Of a stretch of DNA of 64,000 nt, positions 25,844 through 36,600 are shown one piece after another. The DNA is from Planoprotostelium fungivorum (taxonomy: Eukaryota > Evosea > Variosea > Cavosteliida > Cavosteliaceae): the NCBI GenBank assembly GCA_003024175.1, contig MDYQ01000027.1:62001-126000 (forward strand), given 5' to 3'. Made by a program: the position numbers and the translations under genes. The notes under the pieces were generated by a model. It had not been told where the DNA came from. It ran no database searches and was given only the letters and a program-made list of their open reading frames with translations. How positions within the stretch are numbered: the first letter of the stretch is position 1; each line of letters starts with the position of its first letter.

Positions 25844-27805
25844 ATGGTGGCTGTGTCTGAGGGCCTGAGGCAAGAATATAATAATCTAGTGGGTAAGCAG
25901 CGCGAAATCGCCACACTGGTAAATCAGTTCATACTGCATCGCATCGAGCCGACAGGTGAAGCTTTCCTGCGATTGGTTAGCATATCTCACCATCATAGGG
26001 AAGAATCGTGTGACGCCGGAAGAGACGAGGCATGTGGAGGTGCTGCTGAAGGGTTCACGCTCGATTGAAGCCAAGCTTTTGACGTTAGAACATCAACGAT
26101 CCATCGTAGAGGGGAGATACCGAGAGAAGAAGCAAGCTCTGAGCCCAGATATCACACCAAAACCGAATTCGCAGCCTCCAAATACTCGATCTGTGAGCTC
26201 TTCGGTTCTTCTGTTCTAATTGTAGTAGCCAACGAAGAAACCACCGATGAGATTATCAGAGATCGTCAATGCATTGGAACAAGAGACGAGGCGGTTCCAG
26301 TCTAAACTGGATGAATTCTTGGAGGTGATATTTCATCACGTCTCCCTCTGACGCCGGCTAGTTCGAAGCTTGGGTGTCCGATGATCAGGGAGACGCTGAA
26401 AGTTGGGTCTCTCATGATATTCACACGAGAGAGCAGAAGATACATCAGATCCGAGACACACTGCAACGCGGCAGCGAGAGAAACCGAGTTCTCTTACAGA
26501 AGACACCGGAGGTGACCTGTGACCTGATGCAAGGCCAGCCACCACAACTCTTCGCTCTATTTCGTACGTTAGAAGAGCAAGCCAGTGCACAGGTCAGTCC
26601 ACGCCGACACTCTCTCACTCACACTCTTCAGCTGAGCGCGAAGTTAGAGGCCAGGAGAGATCTGTATGCCAGCCAGATCGAAAAGATCTCTCTCATCGAA
26701 AAGTTCATGTTGTTGTTAGACGAGAAAGACATCGAGATCAAATACCTCAAGAGCATGGCATCGAAGCCCAGCGGTCGACGAGATGATGATCCACAGGACG
26801 AGGAAGACTTATACGAGAGCGTCCCACCCGCCAGGTGCTGTCCGTCAAGTTATTCACGTCTGATGTCTTCATCATCAGATCACCATCACCTCCACTCTCC
26901 ATAAGTCCCACTGCCCCTCGTCGTACGAGACCCGACATGGACATCTCCATCGACCAGGGAGATTTCATCAAGATGTTGGAGAACAACTCCAAAGTAATCA
27001 AGCAGGACGAAGACGATTTCGCCACTTTCTTTGGAGCCAGTCCAGGTGAAAGCATGCAGAGAGGATAGAATGTGACGTCTTCACCAGAAGAGGGAGATGG
27101 AAATAACATGGAGCGGCTCTCGTTAGATGACATCGAGGCTCTTTACACTTCCAATTCGAGCGTGCAACTGGAACAGGAGGTTCGTTCGAACACAGAATCT
27201 CTCGCTGTGAGTGATGATCGATCCGATGATGATCACTGTCTCACGTGTCGTAGTCTTCGTTCTCAGTGACGGATGAGATCATGGCCATGGGATTGCTGGG
27301 TGTTCAGTCGATCGATATGGTCTCTTCGATACAATTGGACGAATCCATATCGAATACAGAAGAGGATGTAAACATCAGAACTATACTAGTGGAGAGCAAG
27401 GAACAAGAAGAAGAGGAAGAGAAGGAGATCGATGAAGAGGAGGAGGAAGAACAAGAGGAAGAAGGAGAAGGAGAGAGAATTGATGCTGCACAACCAGCGA
27501 TCATCAGACAAGAAGAGGTGAAAGCCGAACAAGAAGAAAAGGACGAAGCGGAGGACGAAGAGGAAGAAGAGGAAGAAGTGGAAGAAGTGGAAGAAGAGGA
27601 AGAGGAAGAAGAGGAAGAAGAGGAAGCAGAAGATATAGAGGAGGAGATATATGAAGAAGAGGAAGAAGAGGAAGAGAAGGAAATCGATGAAGAGGAGGAA
27701 GAAGAAGAGGAAGAAGAGGAAGAAGAAGAGGAGGGAGAGGGAGAAGTAAGCAAGCACGAGAAGAGCTTAGTAGTTGACCAGTACCAATACGACTTTGAAG
27801 ATTAA
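25844..27805 (+). CDS. Coiled-coil protein with long glutamate-rich C-terminal tail
   Basis: Not recognised. It starts at ATG 25844 (MVAVSEGLRQEYNNL). Exons encode helical, charged segments (VEVLLKGSRSIEAKLLTLEH; ALEQETRRFQSKLDEFLE; LEARRDLYASQIEKISLIEK) expected to form coiled coils, then an acidic linker with IDQGDFIKMLENNSKVIKQD. The last exon (27266-27805) carries about 115 residues that are mostly Glu with some Asp, Lys, Val and Ile, encoded by GAA/GAG-rich repeats at about 27400-27745, and ends KSLVVDQYQYDFED. Introns are short. The extreme acidity could make it a chaperone-like or chromatin/cytoskeleton-binding polyanion, but that is a guess. Exon joins in the middle (26.2-27.1 kb) are uncertain. 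Confidence 0.6.
27400..27745 (+). repeat. GAA/GAG-rich low-complexity coding repeat
   Basis: Imperfect runs of GAA and GAG codons encode blocks of Glu broken by KEID, GEGER, VEEVEE and AEDIEEEIYE. Two near-identical KEIDEEEEEE modules (about 27425-27450 and 27680-27705) suggest expansion by duplication or slippage. The antisense frame is Ser- or Phe/Leu-rich and is only a shadow. Confidence 0.85.
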
Positions 27806-28026
27806 ATTCATGTAAATCCATTCTATTTATCATTTTTTTTACATTCGTTTGAATCTGTATCAATGCGATCCACAACGATGACAAAGACACCATACTACAT
27901 GGAAGTCAGCAAGGAAGAGAGAAGAGTCAATGAAGAAGGACAAAGAAATCCTCACAGGTGTAAGGGTTTACAGCGCCTACTGCACATGACTTACAGATAT
28001 TACGAGAATCACTCACCTGTTGGTTT

Positions 28027-29281
28027 CTATTCGTTATCCATCTCTTGGTTGTTGTCAAAGGATAGCATCTGGATTAATTCCGCCTGATCATGTTTAATTG
28101 ATTTTATTCTCTCTCGAAGAGAACTCACCGGCTTCACATCTTCTTCATCTTGTGATGAATCGTTTGTAGTGGTGTCGTCTCTCTCGTAATAGCTGTAATC
28201 ATCCTTGGTGAAGTCGTCTAAGAGGTTATCTTCGTATTCCCAATTGGAAACGAGGACAACTGGTGATGGCAGATTGACGATCTGATCGGATGATACGGAT
28301 GATTGGTAAATGGAGCAGAAGGAGTCTAATGCCTCTCGGTCTGAGCCAGTCGTGTGGCGAGCAAGTTTTCTGATCTTCTTTGGTCTCTCTTCGGCGGAGA
28401 TGTTTCGGAATGTGGACATGAATGTATGAAAGGCCATCTGAAACTCATCATCGATCGAATCGTCGACGAGAGGGCGGGGCTCGAAGGTGACATCGGACGA
28501 TGGAGCTCCTCTCTTGAGCTCATTCTTCTTTGTCGTTGGTCCGAGGAGGGAAATGAGTTGGGCCTGCTGGGCTTCTAATCTTCGGATGCTTTGTGTGAGC
28601 TCGTTGATGTTCGAGGTTGGTGCCGATGGTGGAGACAAGCTGGTGTCGTCTGTGGGTTGTTTGATAGGTTCAGGTGATGAATTGTTGGTTTTGATAGGTG
28701 CCGCTGGTTCGTTGGGTGCAGCTCTTTCTGAGATCTTTTTGGCTTGTGACTTCTTTGAGACGACCTGATGGAAAGAATGTCACACGGTGGAAAGAGAGGA
28801 TCAAAGATGGACTCACCTTCACGGGTGCAGAGTGTACGGTGTGAGTCTTGCCAGCTTCATCGCACAGCCACAAGTGGATCAAGAAGAATGCTCCCTCGTG
28901 TTGCGATGATAGTACGTTGATCTTGATCTCTATGCTGCCGCGATGTCCATTGTGTGAATTTACATGAGTGACGCTCTCTATTGGGGTCGATTTCACTGCG
29001 TCCACTTTCTTCTGAGGGTCTGAATCGTATACCAACTCCACGTTAAGAGGTGTCGTATAGAGGGATGCCACTCCTCCCGTATTAATATCGATCTGAAACG
29101 AGCAGGTCTTCACGACGATATGGAGATCAGTTGATCGCCCGTTCCTGTTGATGTAATCGATGGCCAAGGCCTCCTGCTTCTCGATGTGCATGTCTTGTGA
29201 GATTTCTGGGTCAAAGGAAGGAAAGCTCTTTCTTTGCGTCTTCTCTGCCTTTTCTCGGCAGTTTCTGTTTCGGCGAACCAT
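28027..29281 (-). CDS. Unrecognised two-exon protein with beta-rich N-terminal domain and nuclear-type tail
   Basis: About 385 residues. The first exon starts at ATG 29281 with a basic stretch (MVRRNRNCREKAEKTQRKSF) that could be a nuclear signal. A likely folded beta-rich domain follows (DLHIVVKTCSFQIDINTGGV; LNVELVYDSDPQ; IEIKINVLSSQHEGAFFLIH; HTVHSAPVKV). One intron (about 28766-28816) leads to a second exon with VVSKKSQAKKISERAAPNEP, a Pro/Ser linker, a short Leu/Gln coiled coil (LTQSIRRLEAQQAQLISLLG) and an acidic C-terminus, stop at 28027. The pattern of a beta domain ending in PVKVVSKKSQ recalls some amoebozoan transcription regulators (CudA-like), but I cannot confirm that. It is divergent from the WD40 gene, with about 40 nt between start codons. 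Confidence 0.6.
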
Positions 29282-29322
29282 TCAGAAATTTCATTGTTGA
29301 AGATGAAGAAGATCAGAAGAGG

Positions 29323-31592
29323 ATGGAAGTAGAGACGCACCTGGAGTGTTTGCATTCGTATGGAATCGCTACGACAAGGTATCTGTCGGGTATACCTGTG
29401 GACGGAGAGATATCGCAAATCGATGTCCCCCTTGGGTCATTTATCGTAAGATGGGACCTCGCCAGGAGGGAAAGGACGTTTAGCATCCATTCTGGATGTG
29501 ATCTCATCACTTGCATGATGAGAAATCCAGTGGTGAGTTTCATTCAAGAGGTTTACCTCTGATGTGACCGTTAGCATCCAATCTCTTGTACCGTCACTCA
29601 TAGAGGGGACGTTGTGCTCTGGAAATACCCGGAATGGACCCGATTATCTTCGATCCGGGTTCCAACTAGAAAGATCATGCACGCTGCCTTCTCTCCCAAC
29701 GGTGAAAAGCTCGTTCTGGCCGGTCAATTCTACGGAGGCAAGATATGTGCGCTGGATCTGTCAGCAGATGGACTCCATTTATCTCTCGTCTCAGAATATG
29801 GAGGCATCTACGACTGCGTAGAAATATCGAACGAGGGCATCATCTTTGCTGTAGAGAAGGAGGACAGAGATAATGCACGAGTCAAAGTCGTCTCCATCCG
29901 AGATGGCGTCGTTCAACGCGAGACATTTCTGGCAGGAAGAGGTGCAACCTGCTCTTCTTTCCATTCCGTCTCTTCTCTCATTGCCATTGCCAAGGGTGAT
30001 CATCTACTTCATGCATCATCGTCATCTCAACTTCTTATAGTGGATCACGAAGTGGTGGTTATGAACACACAGACATTAGACATCGTCTTCCGAATCCCCC
30101 ACTTCTCCAAAACTTTTGTTCGTTCCATCATCTTCGATGGTGATCACGATCTCTTGGCCATGACTTCCGCTGGCACGTTATCTCATTATAAGAGAGATCA
30201 ATTGTATAGAACCTACGAGGTAAACCTCCACCATTTACTTGGTGCTGAACTCATCAGATACCTGACTGTATCGTCTACTATTTGCAATGGGTCGTTCCTC
30301 ACGAGAAATTGTGGATATCAGGAGAGAATGGCCTCCACTATGTCTCCGTTGTAGACGGAGAGCGGCATGATCTGACCTACCACGAGATCACGTGCTGCGG
30401 AGTCGATTCTCGTGGAGATTTCACCTGCGCTGGAGACTTGTTGGGTCACGTGATCTTGTGGAGGGGCAGTGACGCTCACCCACTCGCACGGTCACAATTA
30501 CCTGCTGGAGTACGCTCCGTTACATTTGGCCCTGGAGAGGATATCAGCCTTCAGATTGGCTGTGTCGACGGACAAATTTGGAACTGGAGGCCGTTAGACA
30601 GTGAAGAGCCGAAGCTGTTGTTTCTATTATTAGATACAGTCACCTGCTTGAGGTGGGAGAGAGGAGAGGGATCTGACACTCTGATGGCATCTACAACGGA
30701 TGGTGAGGGGATCAGCTCGTTGTAGAATGACGGAGTGTAGGTACGGTGGCACTGCTTCGGAAGGTTCCAGGTCACGTGACCATGGCGGCGTGTCTGGTGA
30801 TCAAAGCTCATCAACCGATCGTTGGGCCTCAAGATTTGAGGGTGAGTATAAAATCAGCAGTTCTGTTCATCATCATTAATGTGATCATGTGATCATCGGA
30901 TGATGTTGAAATTTTCTTCAGTTCGGATCGATACAAAAATACGCTGAGATATGGTCTTGTTCTTGGTCACCCGTGAGTTCTATCTTTTCACCTCACATTT
31001 AAATTTCGCGTGATGTTGATGTCTTCAGGACGGCTCGATGTTTGCCACGAGTTCGGAAGATCAGACGACACACATTTGGAATCGAAACGGTGAGAAACTG
31101 GCTACTCTCAGTGGTCACACAGCTGCAGTCACTTCAGTCGATTGGACAGACACTGTCATCGGTGAGGCATCATCATCATCATCATCAATATCTCTTTCTC
31201 ATATTTCTACAGGTCAAATCATCGCCACCTGCGCTGACGATCAGACGATTCGTATCTACGAAACGAAAGATTGGAATCTACTTCACGTCTTCACGACAGA
31301 AGACATTGAAGAATGGCACACCCTCACTTATCTCTGCATCGAACCATCCGGTGATCGGTTGGCTGTGGTGAATCACTCCATCTTCCTCTTCGTCACATGA
31401 TGTTGATGGATGAGATAGGCTTCACAGAATGGATACGTGTGCGTGTGGTCACTGGAAACGAAGGAGAGGTTGTTTGCAGAGAAGATGCACGCGGGATCGA
31501 TTGAAGGGTTGTGTTGGGAGAGAGATGGACACTTGAGATCTTGCTCTTCGGATTGTACAGTCAATGTCTATCGAGTGGGGATAAAGAAATGA
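29323..31592 (+). CDS. WD40-repeat protein
   Basis: A beta-propeller scaffold with more than ten WD-like repeats, perhaps two propellers; no enzymatic motif. The start is taken at ATG 29323 (MEVETHLECLHSYGIATT); an in-frame ATG at 29303 is also possible. Recognisable repeats: MHAAFSPNGEKLVLAGQFY, CCGVDSRGDFTCAGDLLGHV, LWSPDGSMFATSSEDQTTHI-type with HIWNRNGEKLATLSGHTAAV, VDWTD, QIIATCADDQTIRIYETKDW, and the last NGYVCVWSLETKERLF followed by CSSDCTVNVYRVGIKK and TGA at 31590-31592. About nine exons; introns 30-70 nt, one (about 31160-31213) with a (CAT)n run. The end is convergent with the GPI-protein gene. Confidence 0.78.
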
Positions 31593-31720
31593 TGAGAGGC
31601 AGTTCTAAATTGTGTAAGTTTTGGAAAGAATGGAGAGCGTCTTCTGTCGACCTCTGTTCCAGTTCTTCATGTTCTGCGGCATCCAACATAGTACTCTCCT
31701 TCGATCGATACTATTTATTT

Positions 31721-32932
31721 TCAAATGAATAATGCCACTAATAAGGGTGCGAACAAGAACCCTACTGTTCGTTGAGTGGCTGAGGAAGGGGCAGTGGTAC
31801 TTGATGCACCTACAATCCATGAGTCTTCTCGCGCAATGTGTCGTGAAAAGCTGTACTCACCAAATTCAAAGCCATCGACTCCACCGTTCGTCTCTGTCGC
31901 ATTCTCCGAAGATCCTTGAGTGGTATTTGTCCCCGCGTTGGACGCAACCTCAGTCTCCGTGACGGTAGCTCTGGTGCTCTCTCCAGCGATGATGTTCGTG
32001 GCATCTGCTGTCTCAGTCTTACCATCCGCGGCTGTTGATTGGGAATTTGTAGCGGAAGACTTCGCACCGGACTGGGTGATGGAAATGGAGGTGTAGGTGG
32101 TCAGATCGTCTTCCGTGGTGGTAGAATCTCCTCCATTGTCCGTAGTCTCAGCGCTGATGCCTTGGCTAGTGGTTGATGTTGACTCGCTCGAAGAGGATGT
32201 TGATTCGCTCGAAGAGGCTGTTGTTGATTCGGTGGAAGAGCTCGATGTCGACTCGGTGGAAGAGCTCGATGTCGACTCGGTGGAAGAGTTGGTGGATGAC
32301 TCGGTGGAAGAGGTGGTAGATGACTCGGTGGAATAGGTGGTAGATGACTCGGTGGAAGAGGTGGTGGATGACTCAATGGAAGAGCTCGATGTTGTCTGAA
32401 TCGCCTCTCCAGTCGAATAAGGTCCACTGCCACATCCCTGATGGATGTATTGATCGATTTGTAAGACACAACCGGATTTGCATGGATCGAAATAGGGATT
32501 GCTAACTGCCTGGCCATAATTGATAGATGTCTGGTACCAACCGTGCTGACAGGTTGAGCCCATTGGAGTGGTGTACCGTTCGTAGAGAGAGTCAGAATGT
32601 GTCGGCTCCGGCTCGACAAATTCCTGCCACTGGTACTTGAAGTAGCCGTTTGATTGTTCGAGGCATTCATTGAGGGAGACTGTTGTTGACGCTACCATCT
32701 GATCTTCTTCGCAACTGGCATCGGAGAAAATGCTCGTTGTGGCAACCGTTACGTCGAAATCAACCTCTGTCTTGTAGTATAGTCCATCGGGCCGAAGGGT
32801 ACAGTCTGACCTATCGATAACGGCATACTGGACAGCTCCAGAGCAGAGATCATCCACGTATGTGTAAGTGATGAGAGATTTTCCGTTGACTGAGAACCAG
32901 GTGAGAGCGCACAGGAGAAGGAGGCGTTGCAT
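31721..32932 (-). CDS. Secreted mucin-like Ser/Thr-rich protein, predicted GPI-anchored
   Basis: Predicted cell-surface glycoprotein. From ATG 32932 it begins with a signal peptide (MQRLLLLCALTWFSVNGKSL). A Cys-containing ectodomain of about 170 residues follows (DLCSGAVQYAVIDRSDC; PCKSGCVLQIDQYIHQGCG), then a tandem SSTTSSTESSTT/STESTSSSS region at about 32170-32400, a Thr/Ser/Asn-rich stalk with several N-x-T sequons (TNTTQ, ENATE), and a hydrophobic C-terminus (VGFLFAPLLVALFI) preceded by small residues, as expected for GPI attachment. An intron of 51 nt (about 31810-31860) with GTGAGT donor and TTGTAG acceptor probably removes the segment before GASSTTAPSS; it is a multiple of three, so the frame is open either way. 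Confidence 0.75.
   Translation of the reverse strand: MQRLLLLCALTWFSVNGKSLITYTYVDDLCSGAVQYAVIDRSDCTLRPDGLYYKTEVDFDVTVATTSIFSDASCEEDQMVASTTVSLNECLEQSNGYFKYQWQEFVEPEPTHSDSLYERYTTPMGSTCQHGWYQTSINYGQAVSNPYFDPCKSGCVLQIDQYIHQGCGSGPYSTGEAIQTTSSSSIESSTTSSTESSTTYSTESSTTSSTESSTNSSTESTSSSSTESTSSSSTESTTASSSESTSSSSESTSTTSQGISAETTDNGGDSTTTEDDLTTYTSISITQSGAKSSATNSQSTAADGKTETADATNIIAGESTRATVTETEVASNAGTNTTQGSSENATETNGGVDGFEFGEYSFSRHIAREDSWIVGASSTTAPSSATQRTVGFLFAPLLVALFI
32170..32400 (-). repeat. Tandem Ser/Thr/Glu codon repeat (mucin-like)
   Basis: Roughly 24-30 nt units, with the plus-strand word gactcggtggaagag repeated about eight times, encode S-S-T-E-S-S-T-T type peptides in the GPI-anchored protein. 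Copies differ by few bases, so the array may vary in length between strains. Confidence 0.85.
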
Positions 32933-33613
32933 GTTTGTGTTCGGCTGTTTTATGTTCGTTCGGTCCAAATTTTCTCTAGCTGTAAGGTGATCCACTTGAA
33001 ATCACTTCATCTGCTGGATCTGAGATCATTCTCGATTGTAGTGGGAAGAAAGGAGCAGATCTGACAGATCCAGGGAAATTTTCAGAATGAATCCCTTGCC
33101 ACATGCCAATCGTGTGGAGCCCAATCTGGGGTCCCACTGCTCCACACACGTTAGTGATGACGTTTCCAGGAGCGGCTGCACGTAAACACTCATCCACGTA
33201 AAAAATTCACCCACTAACGGTCACTTCGGATGACTACTGTCCCCTGGGAGGTTCCAAATCCAGAGCTCGAACGGTGGACGTGTTAAAAGAGAGGGGAGGG
33301 GGATAGATACGGACGACGGAGTTTATGTGAATGCCCGTGATTGTCATCGTGACGGCGCATGCGCAGCTGCATCACCACCACGGCGAAAATGTCTTTTGAA
33401 CCACAAACAAGATTTGACGCGTGAATCAGGAGTGGAGGCAAAATAGAGGGCGCAGGATTCTGTGGTGCGTTTTCCAGTCTACACTCCCTAAATTACATTA
33501 CAGATGATTTTCAAACTGAGACATCTATCATCAGATGGAAGAGGTGAATCCCTCATGTTGATCACTCCCTTTCAGTATGAATGGAAAATATTTCAATACC
33601 GATTAGAGGCCTT
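32933..33613. other. Intergenic region between GPI protein and helicase genes
   Basis: About 680 nt upstream of the GPI-protein start and downstream of the helicase stop. A 70-codon minus frame (32976-33197) has no recognisable domain and is not called. A perfect 10-bp palindrome GCGCATGCGC lies at about 33356-33365. No tRNA or repeat was seen. Confidence 0.5.
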
Positions 33614-36600
33614 TTATTTCGAAATTCCCGACGCAAGGTCAGCCAAGGCTAACTCTAAAGACTTTGCATTCTGGTGGTTCTTCAATATGATAGACAGCAC
33701 CCCCGTGTGTAGTGTCTCCACGTGAATCACCGGAGACTTCTGCGACAGTCGATTCAGCCTCCCCATCAGCTGCGTCCTCTGTGACTGATTGCTGGGATAC
33801 ACGCTGGTGATCATCCAATTGAAATAAGTGACCGTATAGCCCTCGCACTTTCTAACGGTCGTGATGACTACCTTGTAGGCCGGCAGCCTCTTGTGATCTA
33901 CCTCTTCCTGGGTGATGAAGATACTCTGTCGGTTCTCTATGAGAAAGATATCCTTCGATTTCAATCCCGCGCCTCCTTGTCTCTCGCTCTTCTGAAGCCT
34001 CTCGCTCATCTCAGTCTGATGTTGTGCGTCTCTCGCCACGAGAAAGACTCCCTTCTCTCCCTCTCTCAACAGCTCCCTGACTCTCTCTACCATAGTCGTT
34101 GTGATGACGTCATAACACGTCATGACCGCCCTCCTGAGGTCCCCCGACGATGCATTCTGGTTGTGACCGCCGAGTGATACGGGCATGAGCTTCTTGTACT
34201 CCCTCTCCTTCTCCTCTGGCATCTCCAGTTCTTCCACGTGCAATTCAACTCGAATGCCAGTGCTCGTGCTCCTCGTGATGAGCTCCGCCGCGGCGGCCCA
34301 AAAGTTTTTCGAATTGACTTCGAAATCGACGATTTGTCTCAGCCACCTCGCCAACTTGTAGATGTTATCGTCCACGACGGGTGTGCCCGTGAGGGCTACG
34401 AAGAAACGAGAGAGGAGAGTCGCTTGGAGTGCGACGGACGATCTCTTCGTATCGTTCATTGCCTTGTGGACTTCGTCCATGATGAATATGGAATCAGATG
34501 ATACGGAGATGAGCTCTTCTTCGCATCTCCTCAAGTGGTCGTGTTCGATCAGGTTGACCATACCCTTGCGTAATAGTGGAGATTTCGATGATATTCGAAC
34601 GCCAGGGAGTTTGGATAGATCCGATTCGGCCTTGCTGACGGGCAGGACGACGTTGACTTTGAGATTGAAGCTGGTGATCTCGTTGATGACAGAGTTCATG
34701 GCAGATTGAGGGGTAGAGAAGATGATGTAATCAGGTAACCCCTCTTCCTGTCTTGGATTTCAATTGGATATCGTGATGATGAAATCATCGTATCGACGAT
34801 GTGTGAGGGGATCTCACCTTCTGCATCTGTTGGATAAAACTGAGAACGATGAAAGTCTTTCCTAGTCCAGGTGGTAGCACCAAGAAGATGCCTCTCTTCC
34901 CCCTCTTGTACTGTGTCCACATATCGGATGATGTCGACAGCTGGTGAGACCACGGCGTGTATTTCCTCTTATCCTTCAACTCTGGAAACTCCACCGATCG
35001 ATCTCTCTCGGAGTTTTCCTCCAGTTTCCCCTTGATCCTCTTGCACACTCTCCACAGTAGCGGTGGACAATCTACAACGAACCCGGGTTGATTGGCCTGA
35101 CCCCTCGAATAATACAGAGCGGAGGGGAATAGGTGAGATATCGTGCAGGCCAAACGGAAACTCCTGACGTCCTGTAGAACGACAGACTCTTCCAACCCCG
35201 CCCCGCTCCGGCCTATCCTGGCCCATTGTACGCGTCGACCGAAAGTGTCGACATAAGTTAATAGACGCCGGATAACACTTTCTCCTCCTTCTCTGCTCAT
35301 CATGTCGGTGATGAGATCGTCGAGTTGTAGTTCTGCTCGCTCCATCATTCCCTGGGAAGGGGTGACGCCGATGTCTAATGGATGACGTGTGATGACGTCA
35401 TAGGTGGGGAGGTAGGGTACCCTCACGTCCAATGTACAGGCCTCTTCCCACGTTCTGAAATTTCCGCGAGAATCCTTCAGTCGGTAGTACTGACCCGCAC
35501 CATCGTACTCTTCTTCTGTCCCCGTTTCAATCCCCACTCCCGGCCACTTTTTTCTCACCTTCGTCTTCACACGTAAATAATCTCATATTCTTCAGCGAAT
35601 CATCCGGAGGTATCGCTTGGTTCATTGCTAACCCTTCTGTTCTCAGAATCTTCTTCATCTGCTCGATGGCTTCCGCTTCTCTCTGGGAGGATATGATGGG
35701 CTCTGACATGTCACGTGACGGTTTACGTACGGCCACGATCTGAGTTACGTCTCCTGGTCTCAATGTTCCGATGGCCGTGGGACGTCCCGGTAACTCGATG
35801 CCTCCCACCAGCCCGGCCAGCCAGGAGTCATCCAGTTTCACTCGAAATTTCTCGCAGTTCTCTTCTTCGATTGGGACGGGCTCCACTTTCTCCGGTCGAT
35901 TGCTGTCCCAAAACCGTTTCTGGGCCCTCCGGGTCGCCAGTACGAAACTCTTCTCCTCAAATTCCCCGGAATCTTCTCGGGAATTTCTCCGGAAATTGAC
36001 GCCAGTCACTTGACCGAATAGCTTCTTGAATAATGGCGCGAAAACGGCCGAGGTCTTCACTTTCTCCTTCTTCGAAATGTCTTCAACGACTTCTGGGTCG
36101 TAGTACAATGCAACCGAAGGAGAGCAGTGTTGATCGATCAAGTGGGAGATTGGCATTTGTGTCGGTCTATGTCCTCCTGGTGGACACAGTTGTACTCCCT
36201 TCGACGCGATATTACGTACCATACCTAGGGTGGTGGTGAGGGGGGAGTCACGAATATTTGAGACGGTAGTCACCTATATCGCCCTCGAAGCTCTTGATCT
36301 CGTCCAATATGGCAGAGCAGATCTTTAGAGGTGAACCGATGCAGCGGATCACGGCGTAAGGCTCCAGAGATGCTCCATGAGTGCTGTCGAATTTGACAGC
36401 TCGCTCCGATTGATGTCCCAGCAAAGCCACTTTCATCCATTTTTCGACGAGTTTCACGTCAGGTCTCCACGATCTGACTCTCTGTGATAGAAGGGCCGCA
36501 GCAAAGAGGGACACCTTTCGAGATGACCATCAGACATGGTCATCATGATGTGATGATGATCATCACACCAATAGAGGATAGTGCTCCTCGTCGATCGATG

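Noticed and set aside
27304-27893. Ser-, Phe- and Leu-rich minus-strand frames
   Set aside because: They are the reverse frames of the GAA/GAG repeat and have no independent support.
31160-31213. Poly-His-like frame from CATCATCAT
   Set aside because: The run lies in a GTGAGG...CTACAG intron of the WD40 gene; both flanking exons join in frame without it.
32976-33214. 70-codon minus frame with MDECLRAAAPGNVITNV
   Set aside because: No recognisable domain or splice context; may be chance in the intergenic spacer.
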